Assembly (NCBI GenBank): GCA_937969125.1
Contig: CALBVA010000145.1
Location: forward strand, 1 to 13,656
Source of the DNA: an uncultured Verrucomicrobiales bacterium
GTDB taxonomy: Bacteria; Verrucomicrobiota; Verrucomicrobiia; Verrucomicrobiales; Akkermansiaceae
Length of the DNA: 13,656 bases
Direction: 5' to 3'
The notes under the pieces were generated by a model. That model had not been told where the DNA came from. It was given only the letters and a program-made list of their open reading frames with translations, and did no database searches. Positions 1-6,513 of this stretch are shown here, piece by piece. The first letter of the stretch is position 1; each line of letters opens with the position of its first letter. Made by a program: the position numbers and the translations under genes.

Positions 1-71
1 CAAAAATCTGTCTTATCGGGATTTTGATCCACCACCTTGTCAGAGTTGGTGGGACTTGCTTACATCCTGCA

Positions 72-1748
72 ATGCGTGCCTTCATCATCTTCGCAGTCCT
101 TTTGTCTCAAGCTTACAGCCAGGGGAAACTCACCCGGCACCAGTGGACCGACTCAAAACTCTACCCAGGCACCCACCGGAACTACTGGATCTATCTACCG
201 GCTGGCTATGACCCGGCGAAACCAGCCTGCTTGATGGTCTTTCAGGACGGTGGAAGCTTTGTCAAAAATCCCGGAAAAGAAGGATACGTACCCGATGCTT
301 TTGATCAGCTCATCAAGGCTGGTGAGATGCCCATGACCGTAGGTCTCTTCGTCAATCCCGGTGTGGTGCCTGCAGCTCATCCAGATGCCCAACCCCGCTT
401 TAATCGATCTTTCGAATATGATAGCATGGGGCCGCGTTATGCGAACTTCCTCATCGAGGAACTCATTCCAGCCCTGGATCTCAATCTCTCCTCGAATCCT
501 GATGACCGCGCGATCTGCGGGGCTTCCTCGGGTGCCATCGCAGCCTTCACCGCTGCCTGGGAGCGGCCGGATCACTTCCGTCGAGTCTATTCGATGATCG
601 GAACCTACGTGGGACTCCGTGGCGGAAATCAATACCCGAGCCTGATCCGCAAGACCGAGCCCAAACCCCTCCGCATCTTCCTTCAGGATGGTGACAAGGA
701 CCTCAATATCTACGCCGGCGACTGGTGGATGGCCAATCAAACCCTACAACGCGCGCTCGACTGGGCCGGCTACGAACACACCCACCGTTGGGGCACCGGC
801 GGACACAACAGGAAGGAAGGGAATGCGCTTCTCCTCGAGGCTCTGCGCTGGCTCTGGAAAGATCACGGAAAGGTCCCCGTCTCCACCCATCCGGAGAAAT
901 CGAAATCTCGCGCCTCCGAGTGGCTCATTCCCGGCGAAGATTGGCAGCTCGTCAGTGAAGGGCACAATTGGGCCGAGGGTCTCGCCATCACCGATGACGA
1001 CACGCTGTGGTTCACCGATGTCCCGGACAGTGAACTCTTCAGAATTTCTCCCGAGGGAACCGAGACCCTCTTCGCCAAAAACACCAAACGCGCCAACGGA
1101 ATCGCCCTCAGCCCAGACGGGAAGACCCTCTACACCGCCGGAGGTGAAATCCGCGCCTATGATTTAGAAAGCGAAGACGCCACCTATGAAGTCATCTCGA
1201 AGGGCACCGGCGCCAATGACATCGTCGTCGCCCACTCCGGTCACCTTTGGTTCACCGATCCGGGAAATGACGCGATCTGGCATGTCCATCCCGCGACTAA
1301 AAAGCGAACCAAGGTCATCACTCTTGGCGATCCCAATGGCATTGGACTGAGCGCGGACCAGACCCGGCTCCTCGTCTGTGATTTCCCCGCCCCCTTCATT
1401 CACTCCTACACCGTGCAGCCGAACGGCACCCTCACTGACGCGCAGCCCTACTTTTATGCCCAGCGTCCCACCATCGACGGTCGCTGTGCGCTTGATGGTC
1501 AATGCTCGACTACCAACGGACATCTTCTCGTCGGAACGGAGGCGGGCTTGCAAATTTTCGATCAACCCGGCCGCCTCCAGCTCATCCTCCCCCGCCCCGC
1601 CCATAACGATGGCCGGATCAATTACTGCCGCCTCCATGGCGACATGCTCTATATCGCGACCCGTCACCGGATTTACAAAAGGAGAATCAAGCTCACCGGT
1701 GCTCCCGCATGGAAGAAGCCCGTCAAGCCACCACGTCCCAGACTCTAG
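72..1748 (+). CDS. Secreted esterase (alpha/beta hydrolase) fused to SMP-30/gluconolactonase-like beta-propeller
   Basis: The 558-residue protein begins with a signal peptide (residues 1 to about 17, MRAFIIFAVLLSQAYSQ), so it is probably exported. Residues ~20-265 resemble the esterase D/enterochelin-esterase family: the nucleophile motif GASSG places Ser at 152, QDGDKD (~205-210) can supply the acidic residue, and GGHN gives His245. Residues ~288-540 form an SMP-30/gluconolactonase/LRE-like propeller. Its AEGLA (Glu302), PNGIGLS (Asn422) and the Asp475 region correspond to the family's metal ligands. The ATG at 72 is preferred to an in-frame TTG at 24 because it starts exactly at the signal peptide; no clear Shine-Dalgarno is visible. 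Both enzyme classes act on ester or lactone bonds, so a role in removing acyl groups or opening lactones from polysaccharide-derived substrates is plausible. The substrate is not shown by the sequence. Domain calls are firm, function moderate. Confidence 0.88.
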   Translation: MRAFIIFAVLLSQAYSQGKLTRHQWTDSKLYPGTHRNYWIYLPAGYDPAKPACLMVFQDGGSFVKNPGKEGYVPDAFDQLIKAGEMPMTVGLFVNPGVVPAAHPDAQPRFNRSFEYDSMGPRYANFLIEELIPALDLNLSSNPDDRAICGASSGAIAAFTAAWERPDHFRRVYSMIGTYVGLRGGNQYPSLIRKTEPKPLRIFLQDGDKDLNIYAGDWWMANQTLQRALDWAGYEHTHRWGTGGHNRKEGNALLLEALRWLWKDHGKVPVSTHPEKSKSRASEWLIPGEDWQLVSEGHNWAEGLAITDDDTLWFTDVPDSELFRISPEGTETLFAKNTKRANGIALSPDGKTLYTAGGEIRAYDLESEDATYEVISKGTGANDIVVAHSGHLWFTDPGNDAIWHVHPATKKRTKVITLGDPNGIGLSADQTRLLVCDFPAPFIHSYTVQPNGTLTDAQPYFYAQRPTIDGRCALDGQCSTTNGHLLVGTEAGLQIFDQPGRLQLILPRPAHNDGRINYCRLHGDMLYIATRHRIYKRRIKLTGAPAWKKPVKPPRPRL

Positions 1749-1901
1749 CTGCCGTCGTCAGCTTCTCCAGCGCAACCGGATGGACCTTAGCAATACGGCC
1801 CACTTCGTCTTTCACTACGCTCACCATGGCGGGTGGCAAACATGAAGAGCAGGAGGAAGGCGCTTACTTCATTAGGATGAGCCTAGAATGCCTCCAACCG
1901 C
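1749..1901. other. Intergenic spacer with no confident gene
   Basis: This lies between the esterase stop and the terminator of the convergent gene. No credible full gene is present. A minus-strand reading frame (1723-1827, ATG to TGA, 34 residues) overlaps the esterase 3' end. It contains IAKVHPVALEKL, which faintly recalls the C-terminal tail of sulfatases. It is treated as a possible gene remnant, not as a gene. Confidence 0.4.
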
Positions 1902-1934
1902 AAAAAAGCCCGTCCTCCAGAAAAGAGGACGGGC
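1902..1934 (-). terminator. Rho-independent terminator of the calcium-stalk protein gene
   Basis: A perfect 10-bp stem pairs GCCCGTCCTC (1908-1917) with GAGGACGGGC (1925-1934) across a 7-base loop. On the minus strand the hairpin is followed by six T (1902-1907). It begins about 20 bases after the stop codon of the minus-strand gene ending at 1953. In the plus direction there is no U-tract, so it is expected to work only for the minus-strand gene. Confidence 0.92.
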
Positions 1935-1952
1935 CTGGAAAAATACAACCGA

Positions 1953-4058
1953 TTAATTACGAACCACGATGAAGAAGCCTTTCGAGGGGAAGGCAGCAGC
2001 TCCAGAAACCGGAGTATCCCCTGCCAGCGCGGTGATATTATCTTGTACGGTCACCCAGTCCTCTCTCGGACTATTGAGAGTCGGCAGGAAAAAGAGGCCA
2101 TAATTGGCATCCACTTCTCCCCGGAAGGTGAGATTCACACTAGCTCCGGCTGCCTCACGCTCAAAAGTAAAGCTCGTGATTTCAGGGCCATCGAGGAATC
2201 CCTCAGTCAGCTGGGTCAGAGAGAATCCATTGACCAGGAACAGGGTCGTGAACACGTAGTCCTCTGTATCGGTAGCCAATCCCTCCGGCTCTGTGACTTG
2301 GTAGATCAGAATAACCGGATCAGTTCCGTTCGAGCGAAGCTCCACATCTGCAGTCGAGAGAAGATCAACGGCAGAGCCCCCCTCAGCGACATTACTGGCG
2401 GCAACGCCTAAGTTCGCCACCGAAGAAGTTTGCTGAATGGTTCCGATGGACCTCATTGCGAAATCGGCATCAGTCGCAAAAAGCTCCGCCGTTCCCACGA
2501 ACCCCGCAAGGTCATGGTGGAAGCCCTGAAAGCGGTAGGTCCCAGCTGGAAGAGAACTCAAGGTCAGGGTAATCGTGGTGGGAGCGTTGGTTCCATTACT
2601 ATTGCTAGCAGATCTGGAGTTGAGAAAGAGACCATCACTCACGAGGTCATAGTCCACCCCACTGTAGGTGCGGGCCGGACGATTTTCAGGAAACAAAGCC
2701 AAACCGGTGGTATCCGGCGTGTCCCACTTCACCCCCACAGTGGTATCAAAGGCCTGGAACTCGCGGAGCATTAGCGTGCCGGCCTGGTCGTTTGAAAAGA
2801 TGATATTGAAGGGTTGATATTGCTGATAATGCCTCACCATCGAAGCATCATTCACCTCGATGCGATTAAAATCCACCAGGAGGTTTCTGTCTCTTGGGAA
2901 GATCAGGGGCTCAGTGGGATCGCCTCCTTCCGTCGACGCTTCAAAGGAATCGCTGAAGAAATCGCCGTCAGTATCAAAGAGATTAGGGTCCGTACCAGGC
3001 TGATTAACATCAACGAAATCGAGGAGCGGATTCTCTAGGTTGTCATTAATCGTATCCCCATCCGAATCAGGTGCGAGTGGGCTGGTGCCGGTATCGGTGG
3101 CATCGACAAAGATTCCAGTATTGCTCTCAATGTCGTCATTCAGATCATCATCATCTGTATCCTCTTTATTGGGATCCGTGCCCTGACGGTATTCCTCAAA
3201 GTTGGTCAACGTATCAATATCAGCATTCAAGGAACCTTCCAGTGTTCCATTGGTAAATCCATTGGCGGTTTCGTAATCGTCCGGAAGAAGATCAAGATCG
3301 GTATCCACCAGCAGCTCGAAACCATTGATGGCTAAGATCTGGGTGTGCACATCTTCAGCCGAAAGCGGAGTGTAACGGATGACAAGATCACTCCCCAATG
3401 AGGTCACATTAAAATACACCGTGGAGGGGAGAATGCTGGCCCCGATTTCCAGACCGCCCTGATAAGTCTGGTCAGCGAAGGGCCGACCATTAGTGCGGGC
3501 GGCATTGGTGCCGGGAAAACTGCCATCATCCTGCGTACCCATAACACTGGAAAAAGTGGTGCCTCCGTCATTCGAAATCTCGACAAGAAAGGAGGTAAAG
3601 ACGTTCTCGTTGTCATGGTGGAAAGAGGTGAAGAGGTAATTTCCAGCGGGGACACCCGCCAGGCGGAGCTCCAACGGGGTGGCATCGCCAATGGGATTTC
3701 CGATGGCATAGTTACCGTTACCAGAGCGAGTATCCACTCCGAGCCAATCCGTAACGAGGTCGACCTGATCACCGCGCCAGTTCCCGTCATTGGCTCCAGG
3801 ACGGTCGATGATACGGCTGGCACCCGCCTCAGTAGTCTGGGTGACCAGCGGAGTAAGAGTCACGGAGGAACCGAAGGCGGTATAGGTCTGCGCGGTGAAG
3901 GAAGAGGGAACCCTATCAGTGGCCTGATAGGGTTGATACCCCGTTTCCACGGGGGAGGCGGCATTGCCAAAATCGATCTTCAGATCCTGTGCACTCAAGC
4001 CACCCGTGAGCAAAGTGCTCAAAACGAAAGGCAATTTGGAGACTGTGGTAGCTTTCAT
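1953..4058 (-). CDS. Secreted protein with thrombospondin type 3 calcium-binding repeats and two duplicated beta-rich domains
   Basis: The 701-residue protein has a signal peptide (residues 1-23, probable cleavage after LSA), so it is exported or surface-anchored. Residues ~25-252 and ~393-614 look like two copies of one domain: both open with a hydrophobic-Asp-Phe strand, both contain PAG(N/T)Y followed by FHHD (residues 137-149 and 504-516), and both close with NGF-type strands (ILAINGFEL, LFLVNGFSL). Between them (252-373) are five acidic loops of thrombospondin type 3 type. The C-terminal ~75 residues (from ITSFTFE) resemble a terminal module frequent in secreted Verrucomicrobiota proteins and end in FFIVVRN; this is not a PEP-CTERM sorting signal. 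The role is unknown. An extracellular binding or adhesion protein with a calcium-stiffened linker is inference. The gene follows rnhA on the same strand after 86 bases and has its own strong terminator. Confidence 0.85.
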   Translation of the reverse strand: MKATTVSKLPFVLSTLLTGGLSAQDLKIDFGNAASPVETGYQPYQATDRVPSSFTAQTYTAFGSSVTLTPLVTQTTEAGASRIIDRPGANDGNWRGDQVDLVTDWLGVDTRSGNGNYAIGNPIGDATPLELRLAGVPAGNYLFTSFHHDNENVFTSFLVEISNDGGTTFSSVMGTQDDGSFPGTNAARTNGRPFADQTYQGGLEIGASILPSTVYFNVTSLGSDLVIRYTPLSAEDVHTQILAINGFELLVDTDLDLLPDDYETANGFTNGTLEGSLNADIDTLTNFEEYRQGTDPNKEDTDDDDLNDDIESNTGIFVDATDTGTSPLAPDSDGDTINDNLENPLLDFVDVNQPGTDPNLFDTDGDFFSDSFEASTEGGDPTEPLIFPRDRNLLVDFNRIEVNDASMVRHYQQYQPFNIIFSNDQAGTLMLREFQAFDTTVGVKWDTPDTTGLALFPENRPARTYSGVDYDLVSDGLFLNSRSASNSNGTNAPTTITLTLSSLPAGTYRFQGFHHDLAGFVGTAELFATDADFAMRSIGTIQQTSSVANLGVAASNVAEGGSAVDLLSTADVELRSNGTDPVILIYQVTEPEGLATDTEDYVFTTLFLVNGFSLTQLTEGFLDGPEITSFTFEREAAGASVNLTFRGEVDANYGLFFLPTLNSPREDWVTVQDNITALAGDTPVSGAAAFPSKGFFIVVRN
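2217..2882 (-). repeat. Second copy of the duplicated extracellular domain (residues ~393-614)
   Basis: It shares LPAGTYRFQGFHHD, a DLVSDGLFLNSRS-type segment and a closing VNGF strand with the copy at 3303-3986. The copies are diverged in sequence and recognisable mainly at these anchor motifs, so the boundaries are approximate. Confidence 0.6.
2940..3305 (-). repeat. Thrombospondin type 3-like calcium-binding repeat region
   Basis: It encodes residues 252-373 of the secreted protein. Five Asp-rich loops are visible: DTDLDLLPDDYE, NADIDTLTNFEEY, EDTDDDDLNDDIE, PDSDGDTINDNLE and FDTDGDFFSDSFE. The DxDxDxxxD pattern is the known calcium-coordinating loop of thrombospondin type 3 repeats. Spacing between loops is uneven (about 20-37 residues), as is usual for bacterial versions of this stalk. 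Confidence 0.85.
3303..3986 (-). repeat. First copy of the duplicated extracellular domain (residues ~25-252)
   Basis: It contains DFGNAASP near its start, LVTDWLGVDTRSGNGN in the middle, GVPAGNYLFTSFHHD, and the closing strand ILAINGFELLVD. The same order of anchors recurs in the copy at 2217-2882. The fold is probably a beta-sandwich of galactose-binding or malectin type, but that is inference. Confidence 0.6.
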
Positions 4059-4144
4059 GTATTCAGCGAGGAACCATGCAAGCGGTGTGCCATTTTACAA
4101 GCTAATCCGAGTCGATCATTTCTTTTGCCTCATGGGCTGAATGT

Positions 4145-4630
4145 TCAATTCCCCGCAGCAGCCTGCTGATCCAGATACTCCTGATCCACAGCCAGATCTC
4201 CGGCATCAATAGCCTCATGGACGAGAGCATCGCATCGTTCGTTCATAGGGTTTCCGGCATGCCCTTTCACCCATTTCAAGGTCATCTGATGATCACCGAT
4301 CGCGCGATCGAGACGCCGCCAGAGGTCCTGATTGAGCACCGGCTTTTTGTCAGATTTCACCCAGCCACGCTTTTTCCAGCCAATGAGCCAATTCTTCATA
4401 AGGGCATCGACGAGATACTTCGAATCGGAAAAGAGGGTCACCTTACACGGCTCTTTCAACATCTCCAAGGCGGTGATCGCGGCCATAAGCTCCATGCGGT
4501 TATTCGTGGTGTGATCGAAGGCTCCCCGTAGCTCCTTGCGATGTTTTCCAAAGGTCACCACCGCTCCGTATCCGCCTGGTCCGGGATTTCCACGGGCTCC
4601 GCCGTCGGTGTAAATGGTGACTTCTTTCAT
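4145..4630 (-). CDS. rnhA: Ribonuclease HI
   Basis: This cytoplasmic enzyme cleaves the RNA strand of RNA-DNA hybrids, for example R-loops and primer remnants. The protein has 161 residues, close to the usual ~155. It opens with the hallmark YTDGGARGNPGPGG. All four acidic metal ligands are visible at almost the same numbers as in the E. coli enzyme: Asp9, Glu47 (NNRMEL), Asp69 (FSDSKY) and Asp134 (NERCD), plus the flexible-loop His124 (KGHAGN). The basic segment around GWKKRGW (84-90) matches the hybrid-binding handle of type 1 enzymes. It is divergent from the lipoprotein gene at 4685 with only 54 bases between starts, and lies 86 bases upstream of the secreted calcium-stalk gene. No terminator is visible between those two, so read-through is possible. 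Identification is very secure. Confidence 0.97.
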   Translation of the reverse strand: MKEVTIYTDGGARGNPGPGGYGAVVTFGKHRKELRGAFDHTTNNRMELMAAITALEMLKEPCKVTLFSDSKYLVDALMKNWLIGWKKRGWVKSDKKPVLNQDLWRRLDRAIGDHQMTLKWVKGHAGNPMNERCDALVHEAIDAGDLAVDQEYLDQQAAAGN

Positions 4631-4684
4631 GTGCCCCGGGAGATTGAACTTCCGGCTGTGGATGGTCGAGACTAGCTTCGAAGC

Positions 4685-5206
4685 ATGCGGAATTTGACCA
4701 GACTTCTTCTCTCTCTGATCTCTCTAATGGCCTCTTGCGCTCCGCAGGCCGATCCTTGGGCCCGGACCAACGAACGAATCCCGGGACCCACAGCAAAAAC
4801 TCCAATCACCATTCAAACCGGGCATCAGGAACTCCGCGAAACGGCCACAGCCAAGGTGGATGGGCGGCTCATTGAAGTGGCCCTGACTTGGCGAGACTAT
4901 CGCAGTCCATCAGATGACTTCCAAAAAATATGGTATGGCGACATGGGAACCGGTCGACCAACCTTCGTGGCGGAAAGCCTGAAGCTCTCCGTCGATGGCG
5001 AGATGATCAACATTCCCCGATCAAAATACAAGCGACTGGCCAGCCAATGGCCGCCAAGTGATGGCCGGGGCTTTGAGCTTTCGAGAAAAGACGCTCAGCT
5101 CCGGCTAGAAATTCATGTGGGCGATGGCGCGCACGCCTGGACTGCGGGCTATGACTTCGATCCGGCAGCAAAGATACTTATTGGATCTTCAATGAAGAGC
5201 TACTAA
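4685..5206 (+). CDS. Small lipoprotein of unknown function
   Basis: The 173-residue protein starts with a lipoprotein signal (basic RNLTR, a hydrophobic stretch, lipobox LMASC with Cys18), so it is predicted to be lipid-anchored in the envelope. The mature part alternates short polar and hydrophobic segments typical of beta structure (for example IEVALTWRDY, SLKLSVDGEMI, LRLEIHVGDG). I do not recognise a family or any catalytic motif. The ATG is chosen because it places the signal at the N terminus; no Shine-Dalgarno is obvious. The gene is divergent from rnhA and is followed 125 bases later by a second lipoprotein gene on the same strand. A weak hairpin lies just downstream. Coding status is well supported, function is not. 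Confidence 0.75.
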   Translation: MRNLTRLLLSLISLMASCAPQADPWARTNERIPGPTAKTPITIQTGHQELRETATAKVDGRLIEVALTWRDYRSPSDDFQKIWYGDMGTGRPTFVAESLKLSVDGEMINIPRSKYKRLASQWPPSDGRGFELSRKDAQLRLEIHVGDGAHAWTAGYDFDPAAKILIGSSMKSY

Positions 5207-5223
5207 CCCGCTAACTCTCTCTC

Positions 5224-5253
5224 AGAAAGCAACCGAAACCTCAGCAGCTTTCT
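5224..5253 (+). terminator. Weak hairpin downstream of the first lipoprotein gene, possible terminator
   Basis: AGAAAGC (5224-5230) can pair with GCTTTCT (5247-5253) across a 16-base loop, followed by TTATAGTTT. The stem is short and the T-tract broken, so termination here would be inefficient at best. Confidence 0.25.
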
Positions 5254-5331
5254 TTATAGTTTCCCGTGGAAATAGTTTTTCTTCCTCCGCATGTACCGAA
5301 AATTAATCCGTCAATCTTCACTCAATCTATC

Positions 5332-5859
5332 ATGATCAAGAAACACGCTCCCCTCCTCATCATCGCCACCTTGTCACTTCTCGCTCCCTCCTGTGGTGAG
5401 GACTCGGACAGCGAACAACGCAAAAACAAGGCTGATAGCAGCTCGACCGAAACCACTCCGCTATCCTACGATCAAGCTACAGCCAAGGTATACGATGTTG
5501 TAAGTAAACTCTACAAGGAGAACCCGCAGCCCGCTTACATGAGTGACAAAGCCATTGATGCTCTGACGACCAAACACGGGAAACTCTATCAAAAGTATCT
5601 CGCAGATCTGAAATCCCATCCCAAACTTCAGGAGCTTAGAAACAGTGGGAAGCCTGGTGAATCTCAGGTCGATCGCTTCAAAAGCCTCGGCGAAGCGATG
5701 AAGCAGGGGCGTAGTATTCCCGAAATTGAGAGCATTCGGCAGGAGGCCGAAGAAACTCAACTCAAGGCCTGGCAATTGATGGCTGACTCTCTTTCAAGTG
5801 AGGAGAAGTTTGCCGACAAGGGTGCTGCACTCAAGGCGATCCTCAAGCGTATCAAGTGA
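5332..5859 (+). CDS. Small helical lipoprotein of unknown function
   Basis: The 175-residue protein has a lipoprotein signal (MIKKHAPLL..., lipobox APSC with Cys21) followed by a polar, Ser/Asp/Lys-rich linker (residues ~22-42) of the kind that tethers lipoproteins away from the membrane. The rest is charged and predicted to be mostly helical, with a segment LGEAMKQGRSIPEIESIRQE and a Lys-rich end. An in-frame GTG at 5266 would add 22 residues before the signal, so the ATG at 5332 is preferred. I recognise no family. It is the second of two adjacent lipoprotein genes, and an imperfect hairpin lies between it and the convergent gene ending at 5946. Confidence 0.75.
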   Translation: MIKKHAPLLIIATLSLLAPSCGEDSDSEQRKNKADSSSTETTPLSYDQATAKVYDVVSKLYKENPQPAYMSDKAIDALTTKHGKLYQKYLADLKSHPKLQELRNSGKPGESQVDRFKSLGEAMKQGRSIPEIESIRQEAEETQLKAWQLMADSLSSEEKFADKGAALKAILKRIK

Positions 5860-5894
5860 TGATATTACAGTTCGAAAAACTGCTCTTTGAAAGA

Positions 5895-5936
5895 GGCTAA
5901 AAAGGCCTTGGTAACCCCTCTCCTGCCTCTTTAGCC
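5895..5936. terminator. Imperfect hairpin between convergent genes, possible terminator
   Basis: GGCTAAAAAGGC (5895-5906) pairs with GCCTCTTTAGCC (5925-5936) with one A/C mismatch in a 12-bp stem; the loop is 18 bases. Neither direction has a clean T-tract after the stem. The position between two convergent gene ends supports a role in 3'-end formation for one or both transcripts. Confidence 0.45.
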
Positions 5937-5945
5937 AAACCTGCC

Positions 5946-6443
5946 TTATTCCCCCGGCAATGCGATCTTGGTCTCACAGAGGCGGGAGACTTTTTCGAAG
6001 TCTTCCTGCGTGGAAAATGCGCTGCGCGGCAGGATAAAATATTGATCCTTGCTCAGGTAGAAAAGGATGCCCTTTGGCGAGAGGTAACGGTCATCGAAGT
6101 CCTTCCAGCTGAAGTCCTTCTCGTGAACTTCCGACTTCTGAGAAACACCAAAGTCGGAGAAAGACCAATTGAGAGCCTGCCCGGCCTGCGGGGAGGTTTT
6201 GGAACCGGCAATGAGGCGGTATTGCCAGAAAACTTTACGGAGGAAAAGAATGGGGCCGACCAGGATACATAGGATACCAAACTGAGGATCGCCCGCGAGA
6301 ATCAGCGCAATCCCGATGGGAATAAGTGCCAAATAACAATAACGAATCACCACGAAGACCGGGTGCCGGTAGCGCATGTGCATCGCCGAGCCCAGCTTCA
6401 GGGTCGGGGCATCAAAGTAGCTCGTCGCGCGGATCTCGCTCAT
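5946..6443 (-). CDS. YcxB-like family membrane protein
   Basis: The 165-residue protein has two adjacent hydrophobic segments (about residues 30-47 and 52-68) separated by a short polar turn (AGDPQF), then a soluble C-terminal domain. The latter shows the YcxB-like pattern: a strand reading WSFSDFGVSQKSE, an aromatic WKDFDDRYLSPKGILFYLS segment, and a closing FILPRSAFS motif before a final helix. The function of the family is unknown; the membrane topology is two helices with the domain most likely cytoplasmic. The start is uncertain: GTG at 6449 would add two residues, but ATG at 6443 is preferred. The gene lies 70 bases downstream of citrate synthase on the same strand, with a palindrome in the gap, so co-transcription is possible but not shown. 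Confidence 0.75.
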   Translation of the reverse strand: MSEIRATSYFDAPTLKLGSAMHMRYRHPVFVVIRYCYLALIPIGIALILAGDPQFGILCILVGPILFLRKVFWQYRLIAGSKTSPQAGQALNWSFSDFGVSQKSEVHEKDFSWKDFDDRYLSPKGILFYLSKDQYFILPRSAFSTQEDFEKVSRLCETKIALPGE

Positions 6444-6484
6444 CGGCACAGATTATTACGGCTGCACACGGGGCAAGGCCTGGA

Positions 6485-6500
6485 TCTCCGCTAGCGGAGA
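6485..6500. repeat. Perfect 16-base palindrome downstream of citrate synthase
   Basis: TCTCCGCTAGCGGAGA is fully self-complementary and as RNA can form a 6-bp stem with a CUAG loop. It starts 14 bases after the citrate synthase stop codon. No T-tract follows on the minus strand, so it is not a standard intrinsic terminator. It could protect the transcript 3' end or bind a dimeric protein. Confidence 0.6.
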
Positions 6501-6513
6501 AAATAAGATCAGC

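Noticed and set aside
28..53. Six-bp hairpin CCACCA/TGGTGG upstream of the esterase gene
   Set aside because: The stem is short, the loop is 12 bases and no T-tract follows; nothing else in bases 1-71 supports a terminator or riboswitch.
195..740. 181-residue open frame on the minus strand opposite the esterase domain
   Set aside because: It is fully inside a gene with clear catalytic motifs and shows no recognisable domain.
4297..4310. Perfect 14-base palindrome CGATCGCGCGATCG
   Set aside because: It lies inside the conserved rnhA coding sequence and follows from the codons for a D-R-A-I-G segment; no reason to read it as a site.
5291..5335. Fourteen-codon leader frame (ATG at 5291) whose TGA overlaps the ATG of the second lipoprotein gene
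   Set aside because: The ATGA overlap looks like translational coupling, but there is no ribosome-binding site before 5291 and the peptide has no attenuator-like features; chance is likely.
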